Below are positions 31,350-41,118 of a stretch of DNA of 45,178 nt, piece after piece. Position numbers and translations under genes: made by a program. Within the stretch, counting starts at the first letter, position 1; each line of letters starts with the position of its first letter. Source of the stretch: an uncultured Geobacter sp. (GTDB taxonomy: Bacteria > Desulfobacterota > Desulfuromonadia > Geobacterales > Geobacteraceae); assembly GCA_903925075.1 (NCBI GenBank), contig CAIYDQ010000334.1, forward strand, positions 1 through 45,178, written 5' to 3'. The notes below the pieces were generated by a model. It was not told where the DNA came from. It saw only the letters and a list, made by a program, of their open reading frames with translations, and did not search any database.

Positions 31350-34300
31350 ATGAACGAAGCGCGGCAGCGAAATAACGGGCAGTCGGACGCGCGCCGGCGC
31401 ACGGGTTGGCGGCGGGCTTTGGGCCTGATGGACAAACTCGCCTGGTTGCCGGTTCCGGCGTCGCTGCTTGCCATGCTGGGCTTGTGGGCGTTCGGGTCGC
31501 CTCGTTCCTTCGAGTCGCCGTACCTGCTTCTGATGAGCAACCTCCTGTTCTCGACGCTGATCTCGGGGATCATCTCTTACCGGATCGGCCGGGTTTTTCT
31601 CGCCCACGGCCGGCCCGGTTTGCTGTTGCTCGGCTGCGGCGTACTGATGTGGGGGGTTGCCGGGCTTGGCAGCACTCTGGTGGTACTGGCTGAGAGCGGC
31701 TCGGGGCTGTCCGACGTAAACACCCTCATCACTATCCACAACACCTGCATCTGGGTCTCCGCCATCTGCCACCTCACGGGGGCGGCTGTCTTCCTGAAGT
31801 GGAATGAGTCGCTGCTGCGTCCGCGCATCTGGCTGGCTCTGGCGGGCACGGCCGTCTCGGCCGTCGCCGGGGTAATAATCCTGGCGGCGCTCCGGGGATG
31901 GCTGCCTCCCTTCTTCGCGCCGGGCCTGGGCGGAACCCTGGTGCGGCAGTTCGTGCTGGGCTCGGCCGTTGCCATGTTCGTGCTCAGCGCCTTGCTGTTG
32001 CGCTTGCTGAACCGTCTGCACGTCTTCTCCTTCGCCCGTTGGTACGGCTACGCGCTCTTGCTGCTTGCGGTCGGGTTCTTCGGCACCTGGCTGCAGAAAG
32101 TGACCGCCTCCCCCTTGGGCTGGGCGGCGCGGTCGACGCAGTACCTGGGATTTGTCTACATGCTGGTCGCGACGGTCAAGTCGGCGCATGAGCCGTACTC
32201 GGAAGAAGGGACGCTGGAGCAGGGGCTTAGCCTGGCCCGGCAGCGTTTCGGCGTGGCCGTCTCCACGGCCGTCGCCAGCGTCTGCTTCGCCTCCGCCTTC
32301 CGGCTCCTTTTCCTGCAAAGCCTGGGTCTGAAGGCTCCCTTCATCACCTTTTTCCCCGCCGTCATGATGGCAGCCCTCTTCGGCGGCCTTTGGTCCGGCC
32401 TCATGGCCACCGTTTTTTCCACCGTGGCCGTCTGCTTCTTCTTGATGGAACCGGTCGGCGTGCTTGGCCTGCCGGATCGGGTCGACGCGCTGTCCATGGC
32501 GATCTTCGTCGCCAACGGCGTCATCGTTTCCTGGATGGCCAGCAGCCTGCACCGCGCCAACGCGCGGGCCGCGGTGGCCGAAACCGAGGTTCGGTTCGCC
32601 GCGGAACGGGAACGGGCCGCCCGGGCGCTCAGCGAGAGCGAGGAGCGCTACCGCGCCCTGGTGATGACGGCCCCGATCTCGGTCTTGGAACTCGACCGCG
32701 AGGGAACGATACGTTTTGTCAACAGGTGTTCGGAAGGGTTCCAAATCTCGGCGGTGACGGGGAGCAGCAGCTACGATTACCTGGAGCCGGATAGCAGGCC
32801 CGTCTTGGCCGAGGCCCTGGCCGACGCGTTCCGGTGCCGAAAGCTGAAACGTTTCGAGTTGAGGGGTCTCGGCAAAAACAGGGAGTTGCGCTGGTACGAG
32901 TCCTTTCTGGGTCCGGTGGTGATCGGCGGCGCCGTCTCTTCCGCCGTTCTGGTTTCCGTCGACATCACCGAACGCAAGCATCTGCAGGAGCGCTACCGGG
33001 AATTGTTCGATCAGTCGCCGATGGGCATCGCTTTGGTCGATTCTCTGAGCGGGCGCGTCTCTGAGGCGAACCCGCGCTTCGCCGAGATCGTCGGCAGAAC
33101 GAGGGACGAGATCGAATCCATCGACTGGATGAGCATCACCCATCCGGACGACCTGGAGGCGAGCCGCGCCTGCGTGGCTCTGGCGAAAGCCGGCGGCGCC
33201 GGCAAGTTCGCCATCAACAAAAGGTATGTCCGGCCGGACGGCTCGCTGGTCTGGGTCAACATGACGCTGGTTCCGGTATCGGCTGAGGCCGGAGCCGACC
33301 CGCGGCATCTTTGCACCGTCGAGGACATCACCGAGGCCAAACTCGCGCAGGACAGCCTTTTGAAGCTTTCCACCGCCGTCGAACAGAGTCCGGTCAGCGT
33401 CGTCATCACCGACACCAGGGGAAACATCGAATTCGTGAACCCGATGTTCACGGAATTGACGGGCTACGGCAAAGAGGAGGTGCTCGGTAAAAACCCGCGT
33501 CTGCTGAAATCCGACACCACCGAGCCGGACATCTACCGGGACATGTGGGGGACGATTTGCTCGGGAAACTTATGGGAGGGCGAGTTCCGCAACAAGAAAA
33601 AGTCCGGTGAATTGTTCTGGGAAAAGGTGAAGATCTCGCCGGTCAAAAACAGCGAAGGGGCGGTGACGCATTTCATCGGCATAAAGGAAAACATCACCCG
33701 ACAAAAAAACGCGGAGGATCTCCTGCGCCGCAGCGAAGAGCGGTTCAGGCAACTGTTCGATCAGAGCAACGACGCCATCGTCATCGTCAGCAAAAAAGAT
33801 TACGCGATTATCGACTGCAACGGCGAGACCGAGAAGATCTTCGGATACCGCCGAGACGAACTGGTCGACGTCGATATTTTTACGCTGATGGTCAACGCCG
33901 ACCGCTCGTTTAAAAAAATGCTCTTAAAGCTCGACCAGAACTATTGGCAGATCGACAAGATCGCCATTGTAAAAAAAGACGGCTCGCAGTTGCTCGTTTC
34001 CATGCGGTTCAAGATGATCACCTTGAACGCGGACCAGGTCTTTTACTGTTCCTTTCGCGACATAACCGACCGGATTCTCAGTGAACAGCAGGCGCTCGCC
34101 GCCCAGGCGAACCTGATCCAGGCGGAGAAGATGGCATCGCTGGGCCTTTTGGTATCCGGCATGGCCCATGAGATCAACAATCCCAACAACTGCATCCTGT
34201 TCAACGCGGAATTGCTGGTCAGAACCTGGAATTCAACGCTGCCGATTCTCGAGGAGTTCTATCGCGAGAACGGGGAATTCAAGTTGGGCTCCTTCAAGTT

Positions 34301-34886
34301 CTCCGAGACCCGCGACATCATCCCCAAGCTCTTTTCCGGGCTGGTGGACGGCGCCGAGCGCATCCGGGGCATCGTCGACATGCTGAAGGATTTCGCGCGT
34401 CAGGACAAGGGGGACGCGCTGGGCCCCTTCGACGTCAACCAGGTGCTCAGTAACGCCATCGCCATCGTCAACCATGAAATCAAAAAGCGCTGCGGCCGGT
34501 TCTACCTGGAGGCCGGCCACGACCTCCCCCCCGCCCTGGGCAACGCCCAGCAGATCGAACAGGTGATGATCAACCTGATCATGAACGCGCTGCAGTCGCT
34601 GGGCAGTTTTCAAAAATCCGTACGCCTGCGCAGCTCGCTGGGGCAGGACGGCGAACAGATCTTGATAACGGTGACCGACGAGGGAGAGGGGATGTCCGCC
34701 GAGGTCTTGGAGCGCCTGATGGATCCGTTTTTCACCACCAAGGGCGACAGCGGCGGCACCGGGCTGGGGCTGTCGATCAGCGCGTCGATACTGCGGAAAA
34801 ACCAGGGCGCCATTTCCTTCGTCTCCGCGCCCGGCGAGGGGACTACGGCCAAGGTTGAACTGCGCGTCTTCGGCGAGCGACACTAA
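31350..34886 (+). CDS. Large membrane histidine kinase: 8 TM, DUF4118-like, four PAS
   Basis: I choose ATG 31350 (GAGAGG upstream) over the TTG at 31272; 1178 residues. Eight hydrophobic helices (about 27-285) form a MASE-like membrane sensor. A KdpD-type four-helix DUF4118-like region follows (about 300-400; FITFFPAVMMAALFGGLWSG). Four PAS domains begin near 430, 548, 669 and 794; the third ends in a classic PAC motif (FIGIKENITRQKNAED). HisKA has the box GMAHEINNPNN with H940, and the HATPase ends in GDSGGTGLGLSIS, GEGTTAKVELRVF. It lacks a receiver, so it must phosphorylate a separate protein. The last 375 codons are closely duplicated in the next kinase gene. Confidence 0.93.
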   Translation: MNEARQRNNGQSDARRRTGWRRALGLMDKLAWLPVPASLLAMLGLWAFGSPRSFESPYLLLMSNLLFSTLISGIISYRIGRVFLAHGRPGLLLLGCGVLMWGVAGLGSTLVVLAESGSGLSDVNTLITIHNTCIWVSAICHLTGAAVFLKWNESLLRPRIWLALAGTAVSAVAGVIILAALRGWLPPFFAPGLGGTLVRQFVLGSAVAMFVLSALLLRLLNRLHVFSFARWYGYALLLLAVGFFGTWLQKVTASPLGWAARSTQYLGFVYMLVATVKSAHEPYSEEGTLEQGLSLARQRFGVAVSTAVASVCFASAFRLLFLQSLGLKAPFITFFPAVMMAALFGGLWSGLMATVFSTVAVCFFLMEPVGVLGLPDRVDALSMAIFVANGVIVSWMASSLHRANARAAVAETEVRFAAERERAARALSESEERYRALVMTAPISVLELDREGTIRFVNRCSEGFQISAVTGSSSYDYLEPDSRPVLAEALADAFRCRKLKRFELRGLGKNRELRWYESFLGPVVIGGAVSSAVLVSVDITERKHLQERYRELFDQSPMGIALVDSLSGRVSEANPRFAEIVGRTRDEIESIDWMSITHPDDLEASRACVALAKAGGAGKFAINKRYVRPDGSLVWVNMTLVPVSAEAGADPRHLCTVEDITEAKLAQDSLLKLSTAVEQSPVSVVITDTRGNIEFVNPMFTELTGYGKEEVLGKNPRLLKSDTTEPDIYRDMWGTICSGNLWEGEFRNKKKSGELFWEKVKISPVKNSEGAVTHFIGIKENITRQKNAEDLLRRSEERFRQLFDQSNDAIVIVSKKDYAIIDCNGETEKIFGYRRDELVDVDIFTLMVNADRSFKKMLLKLDQNYWQIDKIAIVKKDGSQLLVSMRFKMITLNADQVFYCSFRDITDRILSEQQALAAQANLIQAEKMASLGLLVSGMAHEINNPNNCILFNAELLVRTWNSTLPILEEFYRENGEFKLGSFKFSETRDIIPKLFSGLVDGAERIRGIVDMLKDFARQDKGDALGPFDVNQVLSNAIAIVNHEIKKRCGRFYLEAGHDLPPALGNAQQIEQVMINLIMNALQSLGSFQKSVRLRSSLGQDGEQILITVTDEGEGMSAEVLERLMDPFFTTKGDSGGTGLGLSISASILRKNQGAISFVSAPGEGTTAKVELRVFGERH
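33731..34860 (+). repeat. PAS-kinase module, duplicated at 35461-36590
   Basis: The stretch encoding the fourth PAS domain and the whole HisKA-HATPase region recurs 1730 bp downstream at a constant offset, so there is no net insertion or deletion. DNA similarity is highest over the kinase core and lower within the PAS domain. Confidence 0.85.
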
Positions 34887-34916
34887 GACTGAGATTTTTT
34901 ACGATGACGAGGGCTC

Positions 34917-35030
34917 ATGAAATATAACTACCTGCCTGATCGGCGAAACGGCGAAAAGCCCACGGACGCGGAGCTACTGCGCCTGGCGCCGGCCGCCAGA
35001 GCAACTTTACGAAGGCGAGGTGGACCATGA
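34917..35030 (+). CDS. Possible 37-residue protein overlapping the next start
   Basis: ATG 34917 opens a frame of 37 codons (MKYNYLPDRRNGEKPTD start, ELLRLAPAARATLRRRGGP end). Its TGA overlaps the next gene's start as ATGA (35027-35030), the classic coupling arrangement. GAGGG lies close before the ATG. No family is recognised, and it could be a leader peptide or chance. Confidence 0.35.
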   Translation: MKYNYLPDRRNGEKPTDAELLRLAPAARATLRRRGGP

Positions 35031-36610
35031 ACTTGTCGATATTGGTGGTCGACGATGACGCCGACGTCCGCGCAAGTCTTTGCAGCATGTTGAGCGCGCA
35101 ATACCCGACCTGGACCATTCATGAAGCCGACTGCGGTCGCTCCGGTCTGGCGTGCTTCAAGCGGCACGACCCGGACATCGTGATGACGGACATGCGCATG
35201 CCGGTGATGGACGGCATCAGCATGGCGACCGAGATACGGGCGTTGAACCCGAGCGTCCCCATCATCGTTTTGACCGCGTTTGCCACCGTCGAATTCCTGC
35301 TGAGATCGATTGAAATCGGCGTCAATTATTATCTGCTCAAACCCCTGGTCTGCGAGAAGCTCTTCGGCGTCATCGACGAGATCGCGCAGCGCAAGGAAAT
35401 GCAATCCCGGCTGGATGAACTGGTTCGCGAGCAAAAGGCCGCCAAAGATCTGTTGCAACTGAGCGAAGAGAGGTTCAGGCAACTGTTCGATCAGAGCAAC
35501 GACGCCATCTTCATCGTGAATACGGGAGATTTGTCGGTCGTGGATTGCAACGGCGAGGCGGAAGTCGTGTTGGGCTATCGCCGGGAAGATCTGGTGGGGC
35601 GCCGCGTTTTGTCGCTATTGGTCGAGCCGGCCCGGCTTTTTGGCGCTACGCCGGGCGCCGTCGACAACAACTGCCGGCAGGTGGAAAAGACGACCCTGCG
35701 CAAAAAGGACGGCACGGGGCTGCTGGTTTCGGCCAGGGTGAAAACCATAAGGCTCAACGCCTCCGAGGTCTTCTACTGCTCCTTTCGCGACATAACCGAT
35801 CTGGTGCGCATCGAGCAGGAGGCGCTTGACGCCCAGGCGAACCTGATCCAGGCCGACAAGATGGCATCGCTGGGCCTCTTGGTGTCCGGCATGGCCCACG
35901 AGATCAACAACCCCAACAACTGCATCCTCTTCAACGCGGAGCTGCTGGCCAAGACCTGGAAGTCGACGCTGCCGATCCTCGAGGGGTTCTATGGCGAAAA
36001 CGGCGATTTCAAACTGGGCTCCTTCAAGTTCTCCGAGACCCGCGACATCATCCCCAAACTCTTCTCCGGACTGGTGGACGGCGCCGAGCGCATCAGGGGG
36101 ATCGTCGACATGCTGAAGGATTTCGCGCGCCAGGACAAAGGGGACACGCTGGGCTCCCTGGACGTGAACCAGGTGCTCGCCAACGCCATCGCCATCGTCA
36201 ACCATGAAATCAAAAGGCGCTGCAGCCGGTTCTATCTGGAGGCCGGCCACGACCTGCCACCCGCCCTGGGCAACGCCCAGCAGATCGAACAGGTGATGAT
36301 CAACCTGATCATGAACGCGCTGCAGTCGCTCGGGGGGCTCGACCGGGCCATACGCCTGCATACTTCGCTGGCTCAGGACGGCGAACGCATCTTGATAACG
36401 GTGGCGGACGAGGGAGAGGGGATGTCCGTCGAGGTCATGGAGCGCCTGATGGATCCGTTTTTCACCACCAAGGGCGACAGCGGCGGCACCGGGCTGGGGC
36501 TGTCGATCAGCGCGTCGATACTGCAGAAAAACCAGGGCGCCATCTCCTTCGTCTCAGCACCCGGCGAGGGGACCACGGCCGAGGTCCAGCTGCGCGTATT
36601 CCAGGGATAG
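35027..36610 (+). CDS. Receiver-PAS-histidine kinase
   Basis: The 527-residue soluble protein has an N-terminal receiver (ILVVDDDADV; phosphoacceptor D55 in IVMTDMRMP; YLLKP), a coiled linker, one PAS (about 145-260; FRQLFDQSNDAIFIV), and a HisKA with H291 in GMAHEINNPNN, followed by HATPase (GTGLGLSISASILQKNQGAI). A receiver at the N-terminus suggests the kinase is itself switched by an upstream kinase, plausibly the multi-PAS protein. Its PAS-kinase half is a near-copy of the end of the upstream gene, so the receiver was joined to a duplicated module. GAGGTGG precedes the ATG. Confidence 0.93.
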   Translation: MNLSILVVDDDADVRASLCSMLSAQYPTWTIHEADCGRSGLACFKRHDPDIVMTDMRMPVMDGISMATEIRALNPSVPIIVLTAFATVEFLLRSIEIGVNYYLLKPLVCEKLFGVIDEIAQRKEMQSRLDELVREQKAAKDLLQLSEERFRQLFDQSNDAIFIVNTGDLSVVDCNGEAEVVLGYRREDLVGRRVLSLLVEPARLFGATPGAVDNNCRQVEKTTLRKKDGTGLLVSARVKTIRLNASEVFYCSFRDITDLVRIEQEALDAQANLIQADKMASLGLLVSGMAHEINNPNNCILFNAELLAKTWKSTLPILEGFYGENGDFKLGSFKFSETRDIIPKLFSGLVDGAERIRGIVDMLKDFARQDKGDTLGSLDVNQVLANAIAIVNHEIKRRCSRFYLEAGHDLPPALGNAQQIEQVMINLIMNALQSLGGLDRAIRLHTSLAQDGERILITVADEGEGMSVEVMERLMDPFFTTKGDSGGTGLGLSISASILQKNQGAISFVSAPGEGTTAEVQLRVFQG

Positions 36611-36636
36611 GACCAACAACAGAGAGGTTATTCGAC

Positions 36637-38061
36637 ATGGCTGCGGCATCAACGCTTCTTCCCATTTTGCTGGTTGACGACGAGCAGGGGATACTATTCA
36701 GCTCCTCGATGATTCTCAGGGACGCCGTCGGCAATCCGGTGCTGACCCTGGACGACTCCGGCCAGGTGCTGCCGCTGTTGGCCACTCGACCGGTGGCCGC
36801 CGTGGTCCTCGACCTGCAGATGCCCGGCCTCACCGGCCAGGAACTCTTGCAGCGCATCGTCTTTGAGTACCCTCAGCTGCCGGTCCTGATCATGACCGCT
36901 TCCAACACCTTGGAGATAGCGGTCGAGTGCATGAAAAGCGGGGCTTTCGACTACCTGGTCAAGCCGGTGAATTCGGACCGGCTGGTGGGCAGCGTGCGGC
37001 GGGCGCTGGAAATCGGGCTTTTGCGCGACGAGGTGAGCGCGCTCAAGCAGCAGATGCTGCAGGGAAAGCTGAAGCGCCCGGAGGTGTTCGCGCCCATCGT
37101 CACCAGAAACAAGAAGATGCTGAGCCTGTTCAACTACCTGGAGTGCATAGCCGACTCCGGGCAGCCGGTGCTGATTTACGGGGAGACCGGCGTCGGCAAG
37201 GAGCTGTTCGCCCGGGCCGTCCACGAACTGGGCGGCGGCAAGGGGCCGTTCGTGCCGGTCAATCTGGCGGGCCTCGACGACCAGATGTTTTCCGACACCC
37301 TTTTCGGCCATTGGAAGGGCGCCTTTACCGGGGCCGACGCGGCGCGGCAAGGACTCATCGCCCGCGCCGCCGGCGGCACCCTGTTCTTCGACGAGATCGG
37401 CGACCTGAGCGCCGTCTCCCAGGTGAAGCTGCTCCGTTTGCTCCAGGAACACGAATATTATCCGCTGGGCTCGGACGTGGCCAAGCAAAGCGACTGCCGG
37501 GTGGTGGTCGCCACCAACCGGGATCTGAGCCGGATGGCCGACTCCGGTGAGTTCCGCAAGGACCTGTTTTACCGCCTGCGCGCGCATAGCTGCGAGGTGC
37601 CGCCGCTTCGGGAGCGGATGGAGGACGTGCCGCTGCTCTTCGAGCACTTTTTGCAGAAAACCGCGGTCGAGCTGGGGAAGAAGAAGCCCTCCTACACCCG
37701 GGATCTGCTCGCCTGCCTGGCGGCGCATCCTTTCCCGGGCAACGTCCGCGAGCTGCAGGCGATGGTTTACGACGCCGTCGCGCTGCACGACTCCCGCCTG
37801 CTCTCGGTGGCGGGGATCAGGGAGAAGATCGGCGCCAGCCGGCCAAAGGCGGAACTCGCCCAGGCGGGCTCCGCAGCCGAGCTTTCGCGCGACACCCAAG
37901 TGGTGTTCCACCACTTTCCCACCATGAAGGAGGCGGAGGAGTTGCTGATTTCGCATGCCCTGGCCATCGCCAAAGGCAAACAAGCTCCGGCCGCCGCGCT
38001 GTTGGGCATGACCCAGCAGGCACTGAACAACCGGCTGGTGCGAAAGAAGCGCAAGCCGTAG
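36637..38061 (+). CDS. NtrC-type sigma-54-dependent response regulator
   Basis: The 474-residue protein has a receiver (LLVDDEQGIL; D59 in VVLDLQMPG; YLVKPV), then an AAA+ domain with Walker A GETGVGKE (182-189), the sigma-54 contact loop GAFTGA (228-233), Walker B GTLFFDEI (247-254) and an arginine-finger region FRKDLFYRLR. The Fis-type HTH is at the C-terminus (AAALLGMTQQALNNRLVRKK). It should activate sigma-54 promoters when phosphorylated by one of the neighbouring kinases. It begins 26 bases after the receiver-PAS-kinase gene, in the same operon. Confidence 0.95.
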   Translation: MAAASTLLPILLVDDEQGILFSSSMILRDAVGNPVLTLDDSGQVLPLLATRPVAAVVLDLQMPGLTGQELLQRIVFEYPQLPVLIMTASNTLEIAVECMKSGAFDYLVKPVNSDRLVGSVRRALEIGLLRDEVSALKQQMLQGKLKRPEVFAPIVTRNKKMLSLFNYLECIADSGQPVLIYGETGVGKELFARAVHELGGGKGPFVPVNLAGLDDQMFSDTLFGHWKGAFTGADAARQGLIARAAGGTLFFDEIGDLSAVSQVKLLRLLQEHEYYPLGSDVAKQSDCRVVVATNRDLSRMADSGEFRKDLFYRLRAHSCEVPPLRERMEDVPLLFEHFLQKTAVELGKKKPSYTRDLLACLAAHPFPGNVRELQAMVYDAVALHDSRLLSVAGIREKIGASRPKAELAQAGSAAELSRDTQVVFHHFPTMKEAEELLISHALAIAKGKQAPAAALLGMTQQALNNRLVRKKRKP

Positions 38062-38185
38062 CGCCGGTTCGTACGGATGGTAGCCGACGTGGTGAATAGG
38101 AGCGGATTTTTATTGTCTAATGACCGCGAAAGTGGTAGCGATAGACTCCTGCCGAAACGAGATCCAAGGAAAGGGGATACATCAC

Positions 38186-38584
38186 ATGCGAATTCTGGTG
38201 GTCGAGGACGATTTCTTGAGCCGCAGGATACTCACCAAGCTGCTGGCGCCTTTTGGGGAGTGCGAGGTGGCCGTCAACGGCCGGGAGGCGATTCAGGCGT
38301 TTAGCTGCGCCCTGGCCGACCGCGCCCCTTACGGGCTCATCTGCCTGGACATCATGATGCCCGAGATCGACGGGCAGGAAGTGCTCAAGCTGATCAGGGA
38401 AAAAGAGAGCGAGGCCGGCATAGCCCCCCGCCGGGAAGTGAAAATACTGATGACCTCCGCCTTGGATCAGCCCCGTGCCGTTTTCGAGGCCTACACCCGA
38501 GGCTGCACCAGCTATCTGGCGAAGCCGATCGACCAGGCAAGCCTCAGCAAGCACCTCGCCGATCTCGGCATCGTCAAGTCTTGA
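38186..38584 (+). CDS. Stand-alone receiver (CheY-like)
   Basis: ATG 38186 follows AAGGAAAGGGG and gives 132 residues; a longer frame from 38120 adds an unlikely N-terminus. All receiver residues are present: acidic pair in VVEDD (E7-D9), phosphoacceptor D55 in [13 protein letters not shown] in ILMTSA, and K in SYLAKPI. No output domain is present, so it acts as a phosphorelay intermediate or binds a partner directly. Its TGA overlaps the TTG start of the next kinase gene. Confidence 0.92.
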   Translation: MRILVVEDDFLSRRILTKLLAPFGECEVAVNGREAIQAFSCALADRAPYGLICLDIMMPEIDGQEVLKLIREKESEAGIAPRREVKILMTSALDQPRAVFEAYTRGCTSYLAKPIDQASLSKHLADLGIVKS

Positions 38585-39885
38585 ACCGGCGCTCAAGGAA
38601 ACTTCTCGCCATCGACCGCATCAAAAGGTCCGCCGTGCGCGAGGAGCGGGACCGACTCGACGCCCTGGTGGCGGAGCGGACCCGGGAACTGCTGACGGCC
38701 AACGCGGCCCTGGCGCAGGCGGCGGCCCAAGCGGAGGCCGCCAACCTGGCGAAGAACGAGTTCCTGGCCAATATGAGCCACGAAATCAGGACCCCGATCA
38801 ACGGCATCATGGGTTCGGCCGAGGTGCTGCGGCTGTCGGAGCTCGACGAAGAACAAAGCGAGTTCCTGGGGTACATCAGGAGCTCGGTGAAAACCTTGCT
38901 GGCCCTCATCAACAACATCCTGGACCTGAGCAAGGTCGAGGCCGGCATGATCGAGTTGGAGCGGCTTCCCTTCAGCCTCAGGAGTTGCATCGGCGAGGTG
39001 GTCAGCATCCTGATGCTGCCGATAGGGAGAAAGGGGGTGGCCCTGCACACCCTGATACCCGCCGAGGTGCCCGACGCGCTGGTCGGCGACCAACTCCGCC
39101 TGAAGCAGGTCATCATGAACCTGCTCAGCAACGCCTGCAAGTTCACCCACCAAGGAGAGATAACCGTCCACGTCGCCCTGCTGGCATCGCCGGGAGAGGG
39201 CGCCCTTCTGCGGTTCAGCGTCAAGGACACCGGCATCGGCATGAGCCCCGAAACCTTGGCCAAGATCTTCAACCCCTACGTCCAGGCGGAGGAGGGGACC
39301 GCCCGCAGGTACGGCGGCACCGGCCTGGGCCTTAACGTCAGCCGCCGACTGGTGGAACTGATGGACGGGAGGATCTGGGCGGAGAGCGTCGAAGGGGTCT
39401 CCAGCAGCTTCCATTTCGAGATCCCCTTCGCCGCCGGCGTGGTCGACGAGCCGTGCGCCTCGTTGTCGCCGGAAACCGCCGACCGATGGCAGGGTCCGTT
39501 GCTGCGCGTGGTGGTGGCCGAGGACAACGAGATCGATCGGCACTTGACCAAACGCCTGTTGCGGGAGATCTGCCATACGGTGGATATCGCGGCCAACGGC
39601 GCGGAAGCGATCGAGAAGTGCGCCCGGGGCGGGGTCGATGCGGTGCTGATGGACGTGCAGATGCCGATATTGGATGGGGTCGAGGCGTGCCGGCTGATCC
39701 GCGAGAGCGCGCAGCGCGAGGGGAGGCGTCTGCCGATCATCGCCCTGACCGCCTACGCCTTGAACGAAGACAGAGCCTGGTTCCTGAGCCTTGGGTTTGA
39801 CGGCTACGTATCCAAGCCCATCTCCACCGAGAGCATGAAGGAAGAACTTCGCAGATGCCTTGCCGAACGGACGGCGCACGCATGA
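38581..39885 (+). CDS. Soluble hybrid histidine kinase (HisKA-HATPase-receiver)
   Basis: Starts at TTG 38581, overlapping the previous stop as TTGA. The 434-residue protein begins with a coiled coil (about 15-58), then His[17 protein letters not shown] (H67), HATPase ([42 protein letters not shown]), and a C-terminal receiver with D358 in [12 protein letters not shown] and YVSKPI. It has no sensory domain, so input probably comes through protein contacts, for example the receiver encoded just upstream and translationally coupled. No Hpt domain protein is seen in the window to complete a classic four-step relay. Confidence 0.92.
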   Translation: MNRRSRKLLAIDRIKRSAVREERDRLDALVAERTRELLTANAALAQAAAQAEAANLAKNEFLANMSHEIRTPINGIMGSAEVLRLSELDEEQSEFLGYIRSSVKTLLALINNILDLSKVEAGMIELERLPFSLRSCIGEVVSILMLPIGRKGVALHTLIPAEVPDALVGDQLRLKQVIMNLLSNACKFTHQGEITVHVALLASPGEGALLRFSVKDTGIGMSPETLAKIFNPYVQAEEGTARRYGGTGLGLNVSRRLVELMDGRIWAESVEGVSSSFHFEIPFAAGVVDEPCASLSPETADRWQGPLLRVVVAEDNEIDRHLTKRLLREICHTVDIAANGAEAIEKCARGGVDAVLMDVQMPILDGVEACRLIRESAQREGRRLPIIALTAYALNEDRAWFLSLGFDGYVSKPISTESMKEELRRCLAERTAHA

Positions 39886-39900
39886 AAGGAGGTTGCCATT

Positions 39901-41118
39901 ATGGCTGACGCAGTTGTTGCAAACACCGCCGGCATCTCCGGCACCGTGCTTGTGGTCGACGACATGGATATGGTCCTGGGCATAGTCCGCATCCTGCTGG
40001 AAAAGTTCGGCTGCCGGGTGGCTACGGCAAACAGCGCCAAAGACGGCCTGCTGATACTCGAGGAGCAGCCGATAGATCTGATCGTCACGGACGTGATGAT
40101 GCCGGAATGCGACGGCATCGCCTTCCTCCGGGAGGTCCGGCAGCGGACCACGGACGTGCCGGTGGTGCTGATGACCGGGAGCGCCCATCTCGCCATGGCC
40201 ATCGAAGCCATCAAAAACGGCGCCTTCGATCTGATCACCAAGCCCTTGGATGCCGAGCACTTCCGCAATATCGTGAAAAAAGCGCTCGAACACCGACGCT
40301 TGTTGTTGATGGAGCGCAACTACCAAAGCGATCTGGAACGGACCGTCTCCGAGCAGACCCTGCAGTTGCGAGAGGCGCTGCTGGAACTGGACAAATTCCA
40401 TGAATACGAGAAGAGCACGGCCCAGGAGCGGAGCCAGTTTCTGACCACGCTGACCCACGAATTGCGGACGCCGATGAACGGCATCGTCGCCCCTTTGAGC
40501 ATGCTGCGCGCGGCGGAGTTGTCCGACGACGACCGGGAGCTGGTGGAGATAGCGGCCGAGTCCGCAGGCCGGATGACCAAACTTGTCGATCAACTGCTCT
40601 CTTTCGCTCAGTCCTCCAAGAAGAGGGACTCGGCGAAAAAGGAGTGCTTCGACCTGCGGGTGTTGTTGAGCTCGCTGGCGAAGGTGCATGCGCCGGGATT
40701 CACGGCCAAGGGAATAACGCTGACCGTGTCGGTCGACGAGGCGGTCCCGGCCCATGTGCTTGGCGATTGGGAGCTGACCTGCAAAGTCGCCGAGATCTTT
40801 TTGAGCAACGCCTTGAAATTCACCCGTTCGGGAACGACGGCCCTGTCGATCAGCCTTATCCGGGACGCCGACGCGGCGCCGAATCTTCACCTCCAGGTGA
40901 GCGACAGCGGCATCGGCATCGTCCGGGACAAACTGGAACGGGTCTTCGATCCCTTTTTCCAGGTGGACGGGGGGCTCACGCGCCGCGAGGGAGGGCTCGG
41001 ACTCGGCTTGAGCCAGGCCCGCCAAATCGTCGAGCATCTGGGCGGAAGGATCTGGGCGGAAAGCGAGCCCGGCTCCGGTAGCACCTTCCACGCGGATTTG
41101 CCCTTTCACGGCTGCTAA
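39901..41118 (+). CDS. Receiver-histidine kinase
   Basis: ATG 39901 follows AAAGGAGG; 405 residues. N-terminal receiver (VLVVDDMDMV; D64 in LIVTDVMMPECDG; LITKPLD), a coiled linker (about 125-178), HisKA FLTTLTHELRTPMNG (H186), and HATPase (EIFLSNALKFTRSG; VSDSGIGI; GLGLGLSQARQIVEHLGG). The layout matches the earlier receiver-PAS-kinase but without PAS and with an unrelated kinase core. It is the last gene before the REP array and terminator, hence the probable end of the 31.35-41.1 kb transcript. Confidence 0.93.
   Translation: MADAVVANTAGISGTVLVVDDMDMVLGIVRILLEKFGCRVATANSAKDGLLILEEQPIDLIVTDVMMPECDGIAFLREVRQRTTDVPVVLMTGSAHLAMAIEAIKNGAFDLITKPLDAEHFRNIVKKALEHRRLLLMERNYQSDLERTVSEQTLQLREALLELDKFHEYEKSTAQERSQFLTTLTHELRTPMNGIVAPLSMLRAAELSDDDRELVEIAAESAGRMTKLVDQLLSFAQSSKKRDSAKKECFDLRVLLSSLAKVHAPGFTAKGITLTVSVDEAVPAHVLGDWELTCKVAEIFLSNALKFTRSGTTALSISLIRDADAAPNLHLQVSDSGIGIVRDKLERVFDPFFQVDGGLTRREGGLGLGLSQARQIVEHLGGRIWAESEPGSGSTFHADLPFHGC

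Noticed and set aside
31245..33308. 687-codon minus-strand frame opposite the multi-PAS kinase
   Set aside because: Antisense shadow with low-complexity composition; the kinase domains lie on the plus strand.
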